DNA from: an uncultured Erythrobacter sp.
GTDB lineage: Bacteria; Pseudomonadota; Alphaproteobacteria; Sphingomonadales; Sphingomonadaceae
Length of the DNA stretch: 64,000 nt
Direction of reading: 5' to 3'
Assembly (NCBI GenBank): GCA_947501215.1
Contig: CANMUS010000003.1
Coordinates: forward strand, 1 to 64,000
The position numbers and the translations under genes are program-made. The notes under the pieces are model-generated. The model was not told the origin of the DNA, did no database searches, and saw nothing but the letters and a program-made list of their open reading frames with translations. Of this stretch, positions 8,733 through 17,709 are shown in pieces. Each line of letters starts with the position of its first letter. Positions within the stretch are counted from its first letter, which is position 1.

Positions 8733-9283
8733 AGCCAACACCGTTTGTATGTTTGCTGGGTCTCTTACTTCCTAGCTGCGCGCCGGAAGGCAATGAGAGC
8801 GGATCCGAGGCGTCCCAAGTTTCGTCGCCGCCCGAGCCTGAAGTAGTTCAGGAAACTGATGTTCACGGGTTCGAGTTGGGTGAGCGAGAATATACCATCC
8901 CTGCCGCTTATATCCCCTCGATCCGGGTCGGCGGTCAGAAAGATTTCATACGGATAAAATTTCCCGATTTTGCTGCGGAGATTGTGCTCGATGAAAAGTC
9001 TGCGGGGAAATCGGACAAGACGGGTAGGGCACAAATATTCTCCGTCACTGACCATGATTACCCGCGTATTGAATATACCGAACGTGAGGACGGCGCGATC
9101 ATAGCCTGCCGGCGCGGCATGATGGCGCAATCAGGGTGCGGCACAATTTTCGAATATGCGGGAATGGAGTGGACGCTTTTATTCCCGATAGGACTTCGTG
9201 ACGAGGTCGAAGCGCTCGTCGGTAGAGCCACGCAATTGCTCGAAAAGCATTCAGTGGAAATTCGGCAAGAGAGCGCAAAATAA
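8729..9283 (+). CDS. Predicted lipoprotein translationally coupled to the antiporter
   Basis: A 184-residue protein with a TTG start that overlaps the antiporter stop (TTGA). A GGAGG box at 8717-8721 sits seven bases before the TTG, which decides this start. The signal peptide ends LLLPSC, a lipobox; a Ser/Glu/Pro-rich linker follows, then a folded domain of about 130 residues with two Cys (IACRRGMMAQSGC). No family recognised. The coupling to a cation antiporter suggests an accessory role in the envelope, which is inference. Confidence 0.7.
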   Translation: MKPTPFVCLLGLLLPSCAPEGNESGSEASQVSSPPEPEVVQETDVHGFELGEREYTIPAAYIPSIRVGGQKDFIRIKFPDFAAEIVLDEKSAGKSDKTGRAQIFSVTDHDYPRIEYTEREDGAIIACRRGMMAQSGCGTIFEYAGMEWTLLFPIGLRDEVEALVGRATQLLEKHSVEIRQESAK

Positions 9284-9384
9284 GACGACCCGGAAAAAGA
9301 CCTAGTTCAGGACCAATAGACTTCGTCATTTCCCTACCCACACACGCTTGACGTGATAGAGGGTTTTAGGGCCTACTGCCGGTC

Positions 9385-11025
9385 ATGCCTCATCATACGC
9401 CGCTCATAGCAACGATCGTCGCTGGACTGGTCGTGGCTTTTGCTATGGGGGCCCTTGCCTATCGTCTTCGCGTATCTCCGGTCGCAGGTTATCTGTTTGC
9501 CGGAGTCCTTATAGGCCCATTCACTCCCGGCTTCGTGGCGGATACCGATCTCGCGGTAGAACTCGCGGAAATCGGCGTAATCTTGCTGATGTTTGGCGTT
9601 GGCCTTCATTTTTCGCTGAAGGACCTGCTTTCTGTCCGCAAAATTGCCTTGCCAGGAGCGCTTGCGCAAATAGCTGTCGCGACGCTTCTGGGGTTCTTGC
9701 TGGCTCGCTATCTGGGCTGGACTATATTGGCCGGACTGATCTTCGGCCTCGCCCTGTCGGTAGCCAGCACCGTCGTGCTGCTCCGGGCGCTTCAGGCCCG
9801 GAATGCGGTGCAGACTGAACGCGGGCGGATCGCGGTCGGATGGCTCATTGTCGAAGATCTGGCGATGGTGATCGCGCTGGTGTTGTTGCCAGTCATCGCG
9901 CAAATCATGGAAGGTGGGAGTGGCAGAAGCACCCAGATTGCCGCACTTGTAGGGTTGACCCTCTTGAAAATCGGGGGGTTCATTGCGCTGATGCTCATAG
10001 TCGGTAAGCGTCTCATTCCTGCCGGTCTGCATTGGGTAGCCCATACGGGTTCGCGTGAACTTTTCCGGCTTGCTGTGCTCTCTATCGCTCTGGGGGTGGC
10101 GTTTGGGGCTGCTTACCTATTCGATGTTTCTTTCGCCCTCGGAGCATTCTTTGCCGGTATGATTCTGGGGGAGTCCCAGCTCAGTCGCCGCGCAGCTGAA
10201 GAAACGCTCCCTTTGCGAGACGCGTTTGCCGTCCTGTTTTTTGTTTCGGTTGGCATGCTGTTCGATCCGTCGGTGGTGGTCGAACAGCCGTGGCCTTTGC
10301 TCGCGACGGTAGCGATCATCATTTTCGGAAAGTCCATCGTCGCCTACGGAATTGTTCGCGCATTTCGTTTCTCGAATGAGACTGCACTGACTGTTTCCGC
10401 CAGTCTCGCACAAATCGGCGAATTCTCATTCATTCTCGCAGGTCTTGGGGTGGGACTTAACATCTTGCCGCAAGAGGGCAGGGACCTGATACTGGCCGGC
10501 GCCATCCTTTCCATCTTTGCCAATCCATTCATCTTCACTTTGATGGTAGGCCGCGCCCCTCTGCGTAGACCATTCCCGGCCGCATCACCTGAGGGCGAGC
10601 GCGGGGGTACTGTGTCAGAGAGCGGCAAAACGCACACGGTGCTCGTGGGGTATGGCCGTGTCGGGAAGCTGGTCGCCCAAGAGCTTAGGGCATCCGGCAC
10701 ATCTTTTTCGGTTGTCGAGTATCAAGAAGATATCGCTCAGCAAGCGCCCGACGGCCTGCATGTCATTACCGGCAATGCGACCATACCGGCAATTCTAGAA
10801 GAAGCAGGCCTCGAGAAATCGGACCGATTAGTGATCGCTATTCCTGGCGGCTTCGAAGCGGGCGGCATTGCTCAAATCGCCCGAGAGTTGAAGCCAACAA
10901 TCGAAATGATCGCTCGGGCACATTCCGACGAGGAAGTTGCCTATCTTACCAAACTCGGAGTGGAACATGTGATAATGGGTGAGCGAGAGATTGCAGCCAA
11001 GATGTCGATGCTCCTCAGAGCCTAA
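9385..11025 (+). CDS. Kef-type cation/proton antiporter with TrkA-N domain (YbaL-like)
   Basis: A 546-residue CPA2 transporter. Residues 1-385 form about 12 helices with the Kef signature (GEIGVILLMFGVGLHFS-like segment near 65-80, LALSVASTVVLLRAL near 117-131, FALGAFFAGMILGES near 246-260). Residues 415-546 form a Rossmann RCK/TrkA-N domain with the NAD-binding run VLVGYGRVGK. Length and domain order match YbaL. Such systems exchange potassium for protons under electrophilic or pH stress, gated by nucleotide at the TrkA-N domain. With MgtC and the CPA1 antiporter it forms an ion homeostasis block on the island. Confidence 0.88.
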   Translation: MPHHTPLIATIVAGLVVAFAMGALAYRLRVSPVAGYLFAGVLIGPFTPGFVADTDLAVELAEIGVILLMFGVGLHFSLKDLLSVRKIALPGALAQIAVATLLGFLLARYLGWTILAGLIFGLALSVASTVVLLRALQARNAVQTERGRIAVGWLIVEDLAMVIALVLLPVIAQIMEGGSGRSTQIAALVGLTLLKIGGFIALMLIVGKRLIPAGLHWVAHTGSRELFRLAVLSIALGVAFGAAYLFDVSFALGAFFAGMILGESQLSRRAAEETLPLRDAFAVLFFVSVGMLFDPSVVVEQPWPLLATVAIIIFGKSIVAYGIVRAFRFSNETALTVSASLAQIGEFSFILAGLGVGLNILPQEGRDLILAGAILSIFANPFIFTLMVGRAPLRRPFPAASPEGERGGTVSESGKTHTVLVGYGRVGKLVAQELRASGTSFSVVEYQEDIAQQAPDGLHVITGNATIPAILEEAGLEKSDRLVIAIPGGFEAGGIAQIARELKPTIEMIARAHSDEEVAYLTKLGVEHVIMGEREIAAKMSMLLRA

Positions 11026-11135
11026 TCAATGCGCCCAGTCTCAATATTTTCAGCCCCGCAATGCGTGTATTTAGAGAATGATATGAGCGCAGTAGATCGC
11101 TTGAAGTTGGTTGTTTCAGCTGTTTTAACGCACAG

Positions 11136-12689
11136 TCAAGCTTCGAGCTCGCGGAGGCTTCGTCCGCGAGTTTCGCGCCCTGCCCAGGCGATAAGTAGTG
11201 CAGAGGCCGACATGGGAACCAGCAGGGCAAACGCCGCCCCGCCAAGAGTTGGGATCAGCCCGATGAGCGCAAATCCCTGCACCGCAACGCCGCCGAACTT
11301 GCTGCTTCCCGCCACAAGGCCGGTCGCTCTTCCGCGAACGCCGAGGGGGTAATTCTCGGCAGTGTAAGGTAGTAATACTGCTATCATGCCGTTGGTCCCA
11401 ATGATGAGCATCGCGATGACACTCACAAGGACAAGCTGGATGGAAAGCACTGCGGGAGGCAGTAGCGCGCCAAAGAGTCCCGCGATGGTCAAGACGACTG
11501 TACCGACAAGTGTCCATTTGCTGCTCCAGCGACTGTACAGCCATGCGGCCAGCGCAATGGTCGGCAGGGCTAGCAACGCCGAACTGGCGAGGATACCGCT
11601 GGCCAATTCCGAGGAATAACCGCGAGCCTGCAGATCGGAGGGAAGCCAGAGCAACAGGCCGAAGTTGACGAAGCTCCATGCGAGAGCTGCGATCGATAAT
11701 GCAGCGGTCAGTCCCCGATGCCGCTGATGCGCGAGGGTTGCATCTTCGGGTGCTGCGACACGCGCCTTCCGCACGATACCAAAGCGCTCCTGCATCCGCT
11801 TCAGGTCGCTTGCCCGCCCCTGCTCGGCGAGGAACCTTGGGGATTCCGGAATCAACCGTGCGAGTGCGAGAAGGAGCAGCGCGCTCGGAAAGCCCTGCAG
11901 CCAGAGAACCCGCCATCCGAAGTCGGGCTCGAAGGCGTGGGCGGCAGCGCTTGCTGCAAGGTATCCGCCTATGAGCCCGGTCCCTCCCACCAGCACGAGC
12001 ACCCAGGAGCGGTGACGTGGAGGCATCACCTCCGCCAGCAAGGTATAGACAACCGGCAGCATCCCTCCGGCCGAAAGACCCATCAGGAAACACATTACAA
12101 GGTTCCAGAGAAACGAGGGCATCGCGCCGCAGATGGCCGTGGACGCAAACAGGATTGTCGACAGAAGTATCGAAACGCGCCTGCCGTAGATATCCGCCAG
12201 CCAGCCCCAGACAAAGGAGCCGACAGTGGTGCCGATCAACGCCACGAAGGGAAGCAGGGCCGCCGTGGACGGTTCAATGCCGTACTCGCGCGTCATGCCC
12301 GGCAGCACGAAACCAAGCGTTGCAGGCTTCATTACGTCAATCACGAGGCCGAGCGTTAGCACCAGGAGCACACCTGCATGCCAACGGTTTAGCTGCGTAT
12401 CATCGCTGGCCTCGAAATTCGTCCCCGCCGTATCACCATGCGGCGACCGCCTAGCGGGTAACGCTCCCCAGCATGACAGCGGCACGCCGAGGAGAATAAG
12501 CCCCATCCCCGCAAACATTTCGGCATCCATATCCATGCCGACCAAGCGATTGTCGGTCATCTGATGAGCATGCACCAGCATCGGCAGATGCAGCAGCACA
12601 CCCGCACTGATCAAAGCGCAACCGAGCCAGAAGAATGCGATACGATGGTCGGATCTCGGCGCCACTGGCAAGGGCTCGGTCAGGTTCAT
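11136..12689 (-). CDS. MFS transporter, sugar/organic-ion type, with N-terminal two-helix extension
   Basis: A 517-residue major facilitator protein. The 12-helix core starts near residue 100 and has the loop 2-3 motif GWLADIYGRR, the middle-loop PESPRFL motif of the sugar-porter/SV2-like group, and YTAENYPLGVRGRATG in the second half. The first about 95 residues carry two additional hydrophobic segments (FFWLGCALISAGVLLHLPML and MFAGMGLILLGVPLSCWG) joined by a linker, which is unusual for the group. The substrate cannot be read from sequence. It stands alone between the Kef-type gene and the integrase. Confidence 0.8.
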   Translation of the reverse strand: MNLTEPLPVAPRSDHRIAFFWLGCALISAGVLLHLPMLVHAHQMTDNRLVGMDMDAEMFAGMGLILLGVPLSCWGALPARRSPHGDTAGTNFEASDDTQLNRWHAGVLLVLTLGLVIDVMKPATLGFVLPGMTREYGIEPSTAALLPFVALIGTTVGSFVWGWLADIYGRRVSILLSTILFASTAICGAMPSFLWNLVMCFLMGLSAGGMLPVVYTLLAEVMPPRHRSWVLVLVGGTGLIGGYLAASAAAHAFEPDFGWRVLWLQGFPSALLLLALARLIPESPRFLAEQGRASDLKRMQERFGIVRKARVAAPEDATLAHQRHRGLTAALSIAALAWSFVNFGLLLWLPSDLQARGYSSELASGILASSALLALPTIALAAWLYSRWSSKWTLVGTVVLTIAGLFGALLPPAVLSIQLVLVSVIAMLIIGTNGMIAVLLPYTAENYPLGVRGRATGLVAGSSKFGGVAVQGFALIGLIPTLGGAAFALLVPMSASALLIAWAGRETRGRSLRELEA

Positions 12690-12816
12690 AGTGGCTCCCT
12701 ATGCCTAACCCGGTGCAGCATCAACTAATCTGCAGATCCATCTCCGCTTTTGGCGGTCTCGGTGCCAGTAGCGAATGACCGGAATGAGGGCGCAAAGCTG
12801 TCACAGCCAAGCTGAG

Positions 12817-14070
12817 CTAGGCGGCATCAACCAAGCGTAGCGCCCCTTCCCCACTTCGACACTGATCGAGGTAATCAGCCCAGTCCTGCATCATGCCTCG
12901 ACGAGGAACGAGATACTCGGCAGAATTATAGGCATCTCGCACTTCGTCCTCGTCACTGTGAGCGAGCTGCATCTCAACCCAATCCTTGTCGTATTTGCGC
13001 ATCCAGGTGGACGCTCCTGGAAGCGGGACAAGTTGCTCATTAGCCCAAGTGCTGGCGAGGCTACGAAATCCATGCACCGTTTGGCGGGAATGGTATCCCA
13101 ACCGATATAGCCCATAGATCATCGTGTTCTCGGATATGGGCTTGTTAGGCTTGGTGCCTGGGAAGATGTAATTACAGTCCGAACGCGCGATCATCACTTT
13201 CACAATTGACGCGGCCTGCGATGAAAGCGGAACGAGATGCTCCCTTTCCATCTTCATCCTTTCCTTCGGAATTCTCCAGACTGGCGTTGGTCCGTCGAGG
13301 CCTTCGAACTCGTTTTTCTCTGCAAAGCGAAGCTCTGAGGTGCGCACCCAGGTTAGAAAGGCAAAGGAAAGCGCCGCCTTTGTAACGTCCGAACGTCGGC
13401 CAACTTCATCCCTGTACCCTTCGATCTTACGCAATAGTTCAGGCAACTCGCTGGTCAGGACCTTTGCCATGTGCTTCACGCGCGGCTTGGGTTTCAGAGC
13501 ACCCCCGAGATTAGAAGTCGGATCAAGCTCACAAAGTCCACTCGCGATAGCAAACTGGAACACTTGACCGATGCACTGCTTGGCGCGGCGGCTGATGTCG
13601 AGAGCCCCTCTTTCCTCAATCTTCTTTATGACACCGAGAACGATGGGAGGAGTAATTTCAGTCAGCAGGAGATCGCCCAGCACAGGAAGTACGTCGCGCT
13701 CCAGACGGGACCAAACCCGCTTGGCGTGGGCTGGTTTTATGCTGCCTAGTCGATTGTTGTGCCAGTTTGTCGCTACGACCCGAAAAGTCTTCTCGGCTGA
13801 GTAATCACGGCCAGGCTTGTGCACCATCGGATCTTTACCTTCGGCGAGCGCGCCCTTGGCGATCCTTTTCAACTCCCGCGCCGCGGAAATTCCGACCTTT
13901 GGATAGGCACCAAACGATAAGAGCTTCTCCTTGCCGCGGTACCGATACTTCATCTGCCAAAGTTTGGAGCCGTTGGCTTTCACGAGCACAAACAACCCTT
14001 CTCCGTCTGGCAGCTTGTAGTTTCTCTCAGCAGGATTCGCCTTTTTGATCTTCATGTCCGTCAACGGCAT
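12817..14070 (-). CDS. P4-type tyrosine integrase
   Basis: A 417-residue integrase read from ATG 14070; an upstream ATG at 14124 adds an implausible 18-residue leader. The N-terminal DUF4102 arm-binding domain (KLPDGEGLFVLVKANGSKLW) is followed by a core-binding domain and a catalytic domain with RTSELR (first Arg), HGFRSLAS (HxxR) and the late LAHSDEDEVRDAYNSAEY (His and nucleophile Tyr). All catalytic residues are present, so it could be active. It is about 180 bp from the 3' end of tRNA-Met, its probable attachment site. No excisionase gene is obvious beside it. Confidence 0.9.
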   Translation of the reverse strand: MPLTDMKIKKANPAERNYKLPDGEGLFVLVKANGSKLWQMKYRYRGKEKLLSFGAYPKVGISAARELKRIAKGALAEGKDPMVHKPGRDYSAEKTFRVVATNWHNNRLGSIKPAHAKRVWSRLERDVLPVLGDLLLTEITPPIVLGVIKKIEERGALDISRRAKQCIGQVFQFAIASGLCELDPTSNLGGALKPKPRVKHMAKVLTSELPELLRKIEGYRDEVGRRSDVTKAALSFAFLTWVRTSELRFAEKNEFEGLDGPTPVWRIPKERMKMEREHLVPLSSQAASIVKVMIARSDCNYIFPGTKPNKPISENTMIYGLYRLGYHSRQTVHGFRSLASTWANEQLVPLPGASTWMRKYDKDWVEMQLAHSDEDEVRDAYNSAEYLVPRRGMMQDWADYLDQCRSGEGALRLVDAA

Positions 14071-14247
14071 CGGGGGTATCACTCCTTTTCCTTCTCCACG
14101 AAAGTACCCCCAAAATACCCCCACACCAAATCCGGCTTCTTACGGACCCATGCGGAAGCAAGCGGACGCGAATCATACGCAACCCGTTGAGATAAATTTG
14201 TTTTTTGGAATGATACGGAAGTATGCGAACCCATCCGGATTCGACTA

Positions 14248-14324
14248 TGGTAGCGGAGGAGGGACTCGAACCCCCGACACGCGGATTATGATTCCGCTGC
14301 TCTAACCACCTGAGCTACTCCGCC
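14248..14324 (-). tRNA. tRNA-Met (CAT anticodon)
   Basis: A 77-nt cloverleaf on the minus strand with encoded CCA. The acceptor GGCGGAG pairs with CTCCGCT (one G-U), the D arm is TAGCTCAGGTGGTTAGAGC, and the anticodon stem GCGGA/TCCGC encloses ATCATAA (anticodon CAT); the T arm contains GGTTCGAGTCC. It resembles alphaproteobacterial elongator tRNA-Met; a tRNA-Ile read after lysidine modification is a less likely alternative. The 3' end faces the integrase. Confidence 0.93.
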
Positions 14325-14451
14325 GCACCAAGTCTGCCTTGGGAGGCATGCCGGGGCTTTCGGCCCGCGCGGCAGGCGGCGCATTTACGGCGCAGGGAGC
14401 ATGGGGTCAACCGCGCAATTCGCGGCTACGCAATTTTCTTTCGCGGTAGAT

Positions 14452-14979
14452 CTACGCGGTGTCTTTGCCGCGGAAAGCGAAGGTCTTCACATGCTCCCAC
14501 GGCCCGCCGCGATAATGGAAGAGGGAGAGGCCGGAGAAACGGAAACTGCGCGGCAGGATCGTGCCGCCGAGCTGTGCTTGCAGGGCCTTGGCTTCCTTGC
14601 CGCTGACCTTGTTCTGGATGGTCACGTGCAGGCGTGGCCTGTGCTGGTCCTGTTGGGTCAGGAGGCCATGAAAACCGTCGGCGAGCAGGTCGCGCAGGTG
14701 CAGCATGGCCGGGCTTTCAAGCTTGATCGCCGTCCCCCGCCCCAATGACATGAGTCCCACCACTTCACCCGGCACCGGTGCGAAATCGCGCGCCATGCGT
14801 TCGCATACCGTGACCACCTCGCCCTCGCACATGCCGGGCAGTGCGTGGAACAGCGTCACATGCGCTTCGAGGTAGTTGCGTTCGGGCGGGAAGTGCGCGT
14901 CACGCAGCGCAGTATAGCGCGCGTGCATGTCATCGGGGAGCTGCGCCGTCAGGATGAGCGGGGCCTCGCTCTCGCTCAC
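14452..14979 (-). CDS. 2'-5' RNA ligase / 2H phosphoesterase family protein
   Basis: A 175-residue protein of the 2H phosphoesterase superfamily. The two active-site motifs are HVTLFH (about 40-45) and HVTIQNK (about 119-125), each supplying an HxT-type pair. Family members ligate or hydrolyse 2'-5' linked or cyclic-phosphate RNA ends; the physiological substrate in this lineage is unknown. The start overlaps the mltG stop by four bases (ATGA), so the two are co-transcribed at the end of the acpP-fabF-mltG run. Confidence 0.82.
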   Translation of the reverse strand: MSESEAPLILTAQLPDDMHARYTALRDAHFPPERNYLEAHVTLFHALPGMCEGEVVTVCERMARDFAPVPGEVVGLMSLGRGTAIKLESPAMLHLRDLLADGFHGLLTQQDQHRPRLHVTIQNKVSGKEAKALQAQLGGTILPRSFRFSGLSLFHYRGGPWEHVKTFAFRGKDTA

Positions 14980-15950
14980 ATCTCACCGCGCTGGCGGCGG
15001 ATCTCGAACCACTTCGCGACATTGGCATTATGCTCGTCGAGCGTTTCGGCAAAGGCATGTCCGCCGGTCCCATCGGCCACCATGTAGCGCGCCGTCGTTT
15101 CCGCCGGGTTCAGTACCGCCGCGATGGATTCGCGGCCCGGATTGGTAATCGGCCCCTTGGGCAGGCCGACCATGGTGTAGGTATTGTAGTCGTTGATCGC
15201 CGCGATTTCCGACTGGCGGATCCGGCGGCCGAGCGGCTTGCCCTTGGTGATCGGATAGATAATCGTCGGGTCGGCCTGCAGCAGCATGCCGTCCTTGACG
15301 CGATTGGAGTAGAGGCCGGCCACCATCCTGCGCTCGCGCGCGACGCCGGTTTCCTTCTCCACGATCGAAGCGAGGATGACCGCTTCCTCGATGCTGTCGA
15401 CGGCGATGTCGTCGCCGCGCTTGGGCCAGGCCTCGGCGAGGTAGTTCTTCATCGCCGCCTGCATGCGCGCGAGCACTTCGCCCCGGCTTTCGCCGCGCTC
15501 GAAATCATAGGTGTCGGGCAGGACCGATCCTTCTGCAGGGACCGGGATTTCGCCGGTCAGCAGATCTTCCGCCATCAGCCGCTCGTAGACCATGATCGAA
15601 GGCAGGCCTTCGGGAATGGTCACGAAGCGGCGGATCACCTCGCCATGCTGGAACGTGTCGAGAATGCGCGCCGGGCTGGCGCCCGACGGCAGCAGGAACT
15701 CGCCCGCCTTGATAGGATCGCCCGAGCCGAGAATTTTCGCACGCAGCAGGAAGCCGTCGGCAGAACCGATAAGCCCCTCGTCCTCCAGCTTGTTCGCCAC
15801 CGAGGTCAGCGTCGCGCCGGAGGGGACGATGAAGTTCGTATCCTCCTCCACATCCGCGCCGTCCCACCAGCCGGAGGCGAACCAGATCGCGCCGATCGCC
15901 AGGACAAGCGCGGCAACCGCGCCGATAATCAGCGCACCGGTCTTTTTCAC
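14976..15950 (-). CDS. mltG: Endolytic murein transglycosylase MltG
   Basis: A 324-residue single-span inner-membrane protein (helix 6-27) with a LysM-like segment (about 40-90) and the YceG catalytic domain. The SIVEKETG run contains the catalytic Glu, and PNPGRESI-like and GTGGHAFAETLDEHN motifs lie near the C-terminus. It cleaves nascent glycan strands and sets their length. It follows fabF by one base between stop and start; the fabF-mltG pairing is conserved in proteobacteria. Confidence 0.93.
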   Translation of the reverse strand: MKKTGALIIGAVAALVLAIGAIWFASGWWDGADVEEDTNFIVPSGATLTSVANKLEDEGLIGSADGFLLRAKILGSGDPIKAGEFLLPSGASPARILDTFQHGEVIRRFVTIPEGLPSIMVYERLMAEDLLTGEIPVPAEGSVLPDTYDFERGESRGEVLARMQAAMKNYLAEAWPKRGDDIAVDSIEEAVILASIVEKETGVARERRMVAGLYSNRVKDGMLLQADPTIIYPITKGKPLGRRIRQSEIAAINDYNTYTMVGLPKGPITNPGRESIAAVLNPAETTARYMVADGTGGHAFAETLDEHNANVAKWFEIRRQRGEM

Positions 15951-15951
15951 G

Positions 15952-17211
15952 TCAGTCGACTTTCTTGACGATCAGCGAGGCATTGGTCCCGCCGAAACCG
16001 AAGCTGTTGTTGAGCGCGGCATGCACTTCGCGCTTGCGGGCCGTGTGCGGCACGAGGTCGACGCCTTCGGTGCCTTCGTCCGGATCGTCGAGGTTGAGCG
16101 TCGGCGGGACGATCTGGTCGCGGATCGCAAGGATGCAGAAGATCGCCTCCACGGCGCCCGCGCCGCCGAGCAGATGGCCGATAGCCGACTTGGTCGAACT
16201 CATCGATGCGCCGCCGAGATTGTCGCCCAGCACGCGCTTGACCGCGCCGAGTTCGATCGTGTCGGCCATGGTCGAGGTGCCGTGGGCGTTGACGTAGTCG
16301 ATATCGCTCGCCTCCATGCCCGCTTTCTTCAGCGCCATGCGCATGGCGAGTTCGGCGCCCTTACCCTCGGGGTGCGGAGCGGTGACGTGATAGGCATCGC
16401 CTGAGAGGCCGTAACCGACCACCTCGGCATAGATCGTCGCGCCGCGCGCCTTGGCGTGCTCGTATTCCTCCAGCACCACCACGCCAGCACCTTCGCCCAG
16501 CACGAAGCCCTCGCGGTTCTTGTCGTAGGGGCGGCTGGCCTGCTCGGGTCGGTCGTTGTAGCCGGTGTTGAGTGCACGGGCCTGCGCAAAACCGGCAATG
16601 CCGAGCGGATTGATGGTCGACTCGGAGCCGCCGGCAAGCATGATGTCGGCATCGTCGTCGCGGATCATGCGCGCGGCATCGCCGATCGAATGGGCGCCGG
16701 TCGAGCATGCGGTGACGACGGCGTGGTTCGGCCCCATCAGGCCGTAGCGGATCGAAACCTGCCCGCTGACGAGATTAATGATCCGGCCGTGGACGAAGTG
16801 CGGGCTGACCCGGCCCGGACCGCGTTCGTGCAGATTGACCGACTCCTGCTCGATCCCCGGCAGTCCGCCGATCCCTGCACCGATCGAGACGCCCGCGCGC
16901 TCCTTGGTGGCCTGGTCCATCTCGGTGAGACCGGCATCTTCCAGAGCCTGCCCGGCGGCGTCGAGGCCGTAGACGATGAACGGATCGACCTGCCGCTGGA
17001 TCTTGGGATCGACGCGCTTGTCCGGATCGAAGCCCCATTCGTGGTCCTTGGACTTCACCTCGCAGGCGATCTGCGCCTTCTGGTTGCTGGCGTCGAAGCG
17101 GGTGATCGGCCCCGCCCCACTCTTGCCCGCGATCAGGTTGGACCAGCTGGTTTCCACATCGCCGCCCAGGGGGGTGACGAGGCCAAGACCGGTAACGACC
17201 ACACGACGCAT
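15952..17211 (-). CDS. fabF: 3-oxoacyl-ACP synthase II (FabF)
   Basis: A 419-residue condensing enzyme read from ATG 17211 (MRRVVVTGLGLVTPLG). Upstream in-frame codons to 17277 would add 22 unlikely residues. The catalytic triad is present: Cys in VVTACSTGAHS, His in NAHGTSTM and His in KSAIGHLLGGAG. It elongates malonyl-ACP-derived chains and extends palmitoleate to cis-vaccenate. It is directly downstream of acpP, which carries its substrate. Confidence 0.97.
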   Translation of the reverse strand: MRRVVVTGLGLVTPLGGDVETSWSNLIAGKSGAGPITRFDASNQKAQIACEVKSKDHEWGFDPDKRVDPKIQRQVDPFIVYGLDAAGQALEDAGLTEMDQATKERAGVSIGAGIGGLPGIEQESVNLHERGPGRVSPHFVHGRIINLVSGQVSIRYGLMGPNHAVVTACSTGAHSIGDAARMIRDDDADIMLAGGSESTINPLGIAGFAQARALNTGYNDRPEQASRPYDKNREGFVLGEGAGVVVLEEYEHAKARGATIYAEVVGYGLSGDAYHVTAPHPEGKGAELAMRMALKKAGMEASDIDYVNAHGTSTMADTIELGAVKRVLGDNLGGASMSSTKSAIGHLLGGAGAVEAIFCILAIRDQIVPPTLNLDDPDEGTEGVDLVPHTARKREVHAALNNSFGFGGTNASLIVKKVD

Positions 17212-17320
17212 GTATTTCTCCGAATAAAAGACAACAGGCCCGGCCCTTATCGGGTCGGGCCTGTCCGTTCCCGCCAATGAAGCAAGTTTGCCGAAAAGCG
17301 GCGGGTTTAGCGCCTAGGCG

Positions 17321-17557
17321 TTAGTCCTTGTGCTCTTCGATGTATTTGGTCGCGTCGCCGACGGTCGAGATCTTTTCGGCCGCATCGTCGGGGATTTCGA
17401 CGCCGAATTCTTCTTCGAAGGCCATGACCAGCTCGACGATGTCGAGGCTGTCTGCACCGAGATCGTCGATGAAGCTGGCCTCCTGGGTCACCTTGTCGGC
17501 TTCGACGCCGAGGTGCTCGACGACAATCTTCTGCACGCGGTCGGCAGTATCGCTCAT
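17321..17557 (-). CDS. acpP: Acyl carrier protein
   Basis: A 78-residue acidic helical protein read from ATG 17557 (MSDTADRV). The phosphopantetheine attachment site is the Ser of [12 protein letters not shown]. It carries acyl chains for FabF, FabZ and lipid synthesis. The reading frame stays open a further 36 codons upstream, but that part is not ACP-like. First gene of the acpP-fabF-mltG run. Confidence 0.97.
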   Translation of the reverse strand: MSDTADRVQKIVVEHLGVEADKVTQEASFIDDLGADSLDIVELVMAFEEEFGVEIPDDAAEKISTVGDATKYIEEHKD

Positions 17558-17709
17558 TTTTGTCCCTCTCGAATTCATGGGGGTTTGGAAATTGGCTTTC
17601 GCCCTAATGAACGCCGCGGGCGAGCGCAAGGGGCTGGCGCATCTCGCCTGCAATTGACCTGTCACACGGCGAGCGTATTATCCGGGCAACACGCAAGGAG
17701 ACCATCATC

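Larger units (their letters stand above)
4732..14247. mobile_element. Probable tRNA-Met-borne genomic island (left end uncertain)
   Basis: The right boundary is clear: an intact P4-type integrase lies immediately outside the 3' end of a tRNA-Met gene, the classic attachment arrangement. Going left, base composition is visibly more AT-rich than in the core, with ion-transport and small hypothetical genes and a second, broken recombinase at 4765-5348. I looked for a second copy of the tRNA 3' end (TAGCGGAGGAGGGACTCGAA) to the left and saw none, so the left boundary is placed only provisionally near the broken recombinase. The island could also extend past base 1. Confidence 0.5.
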
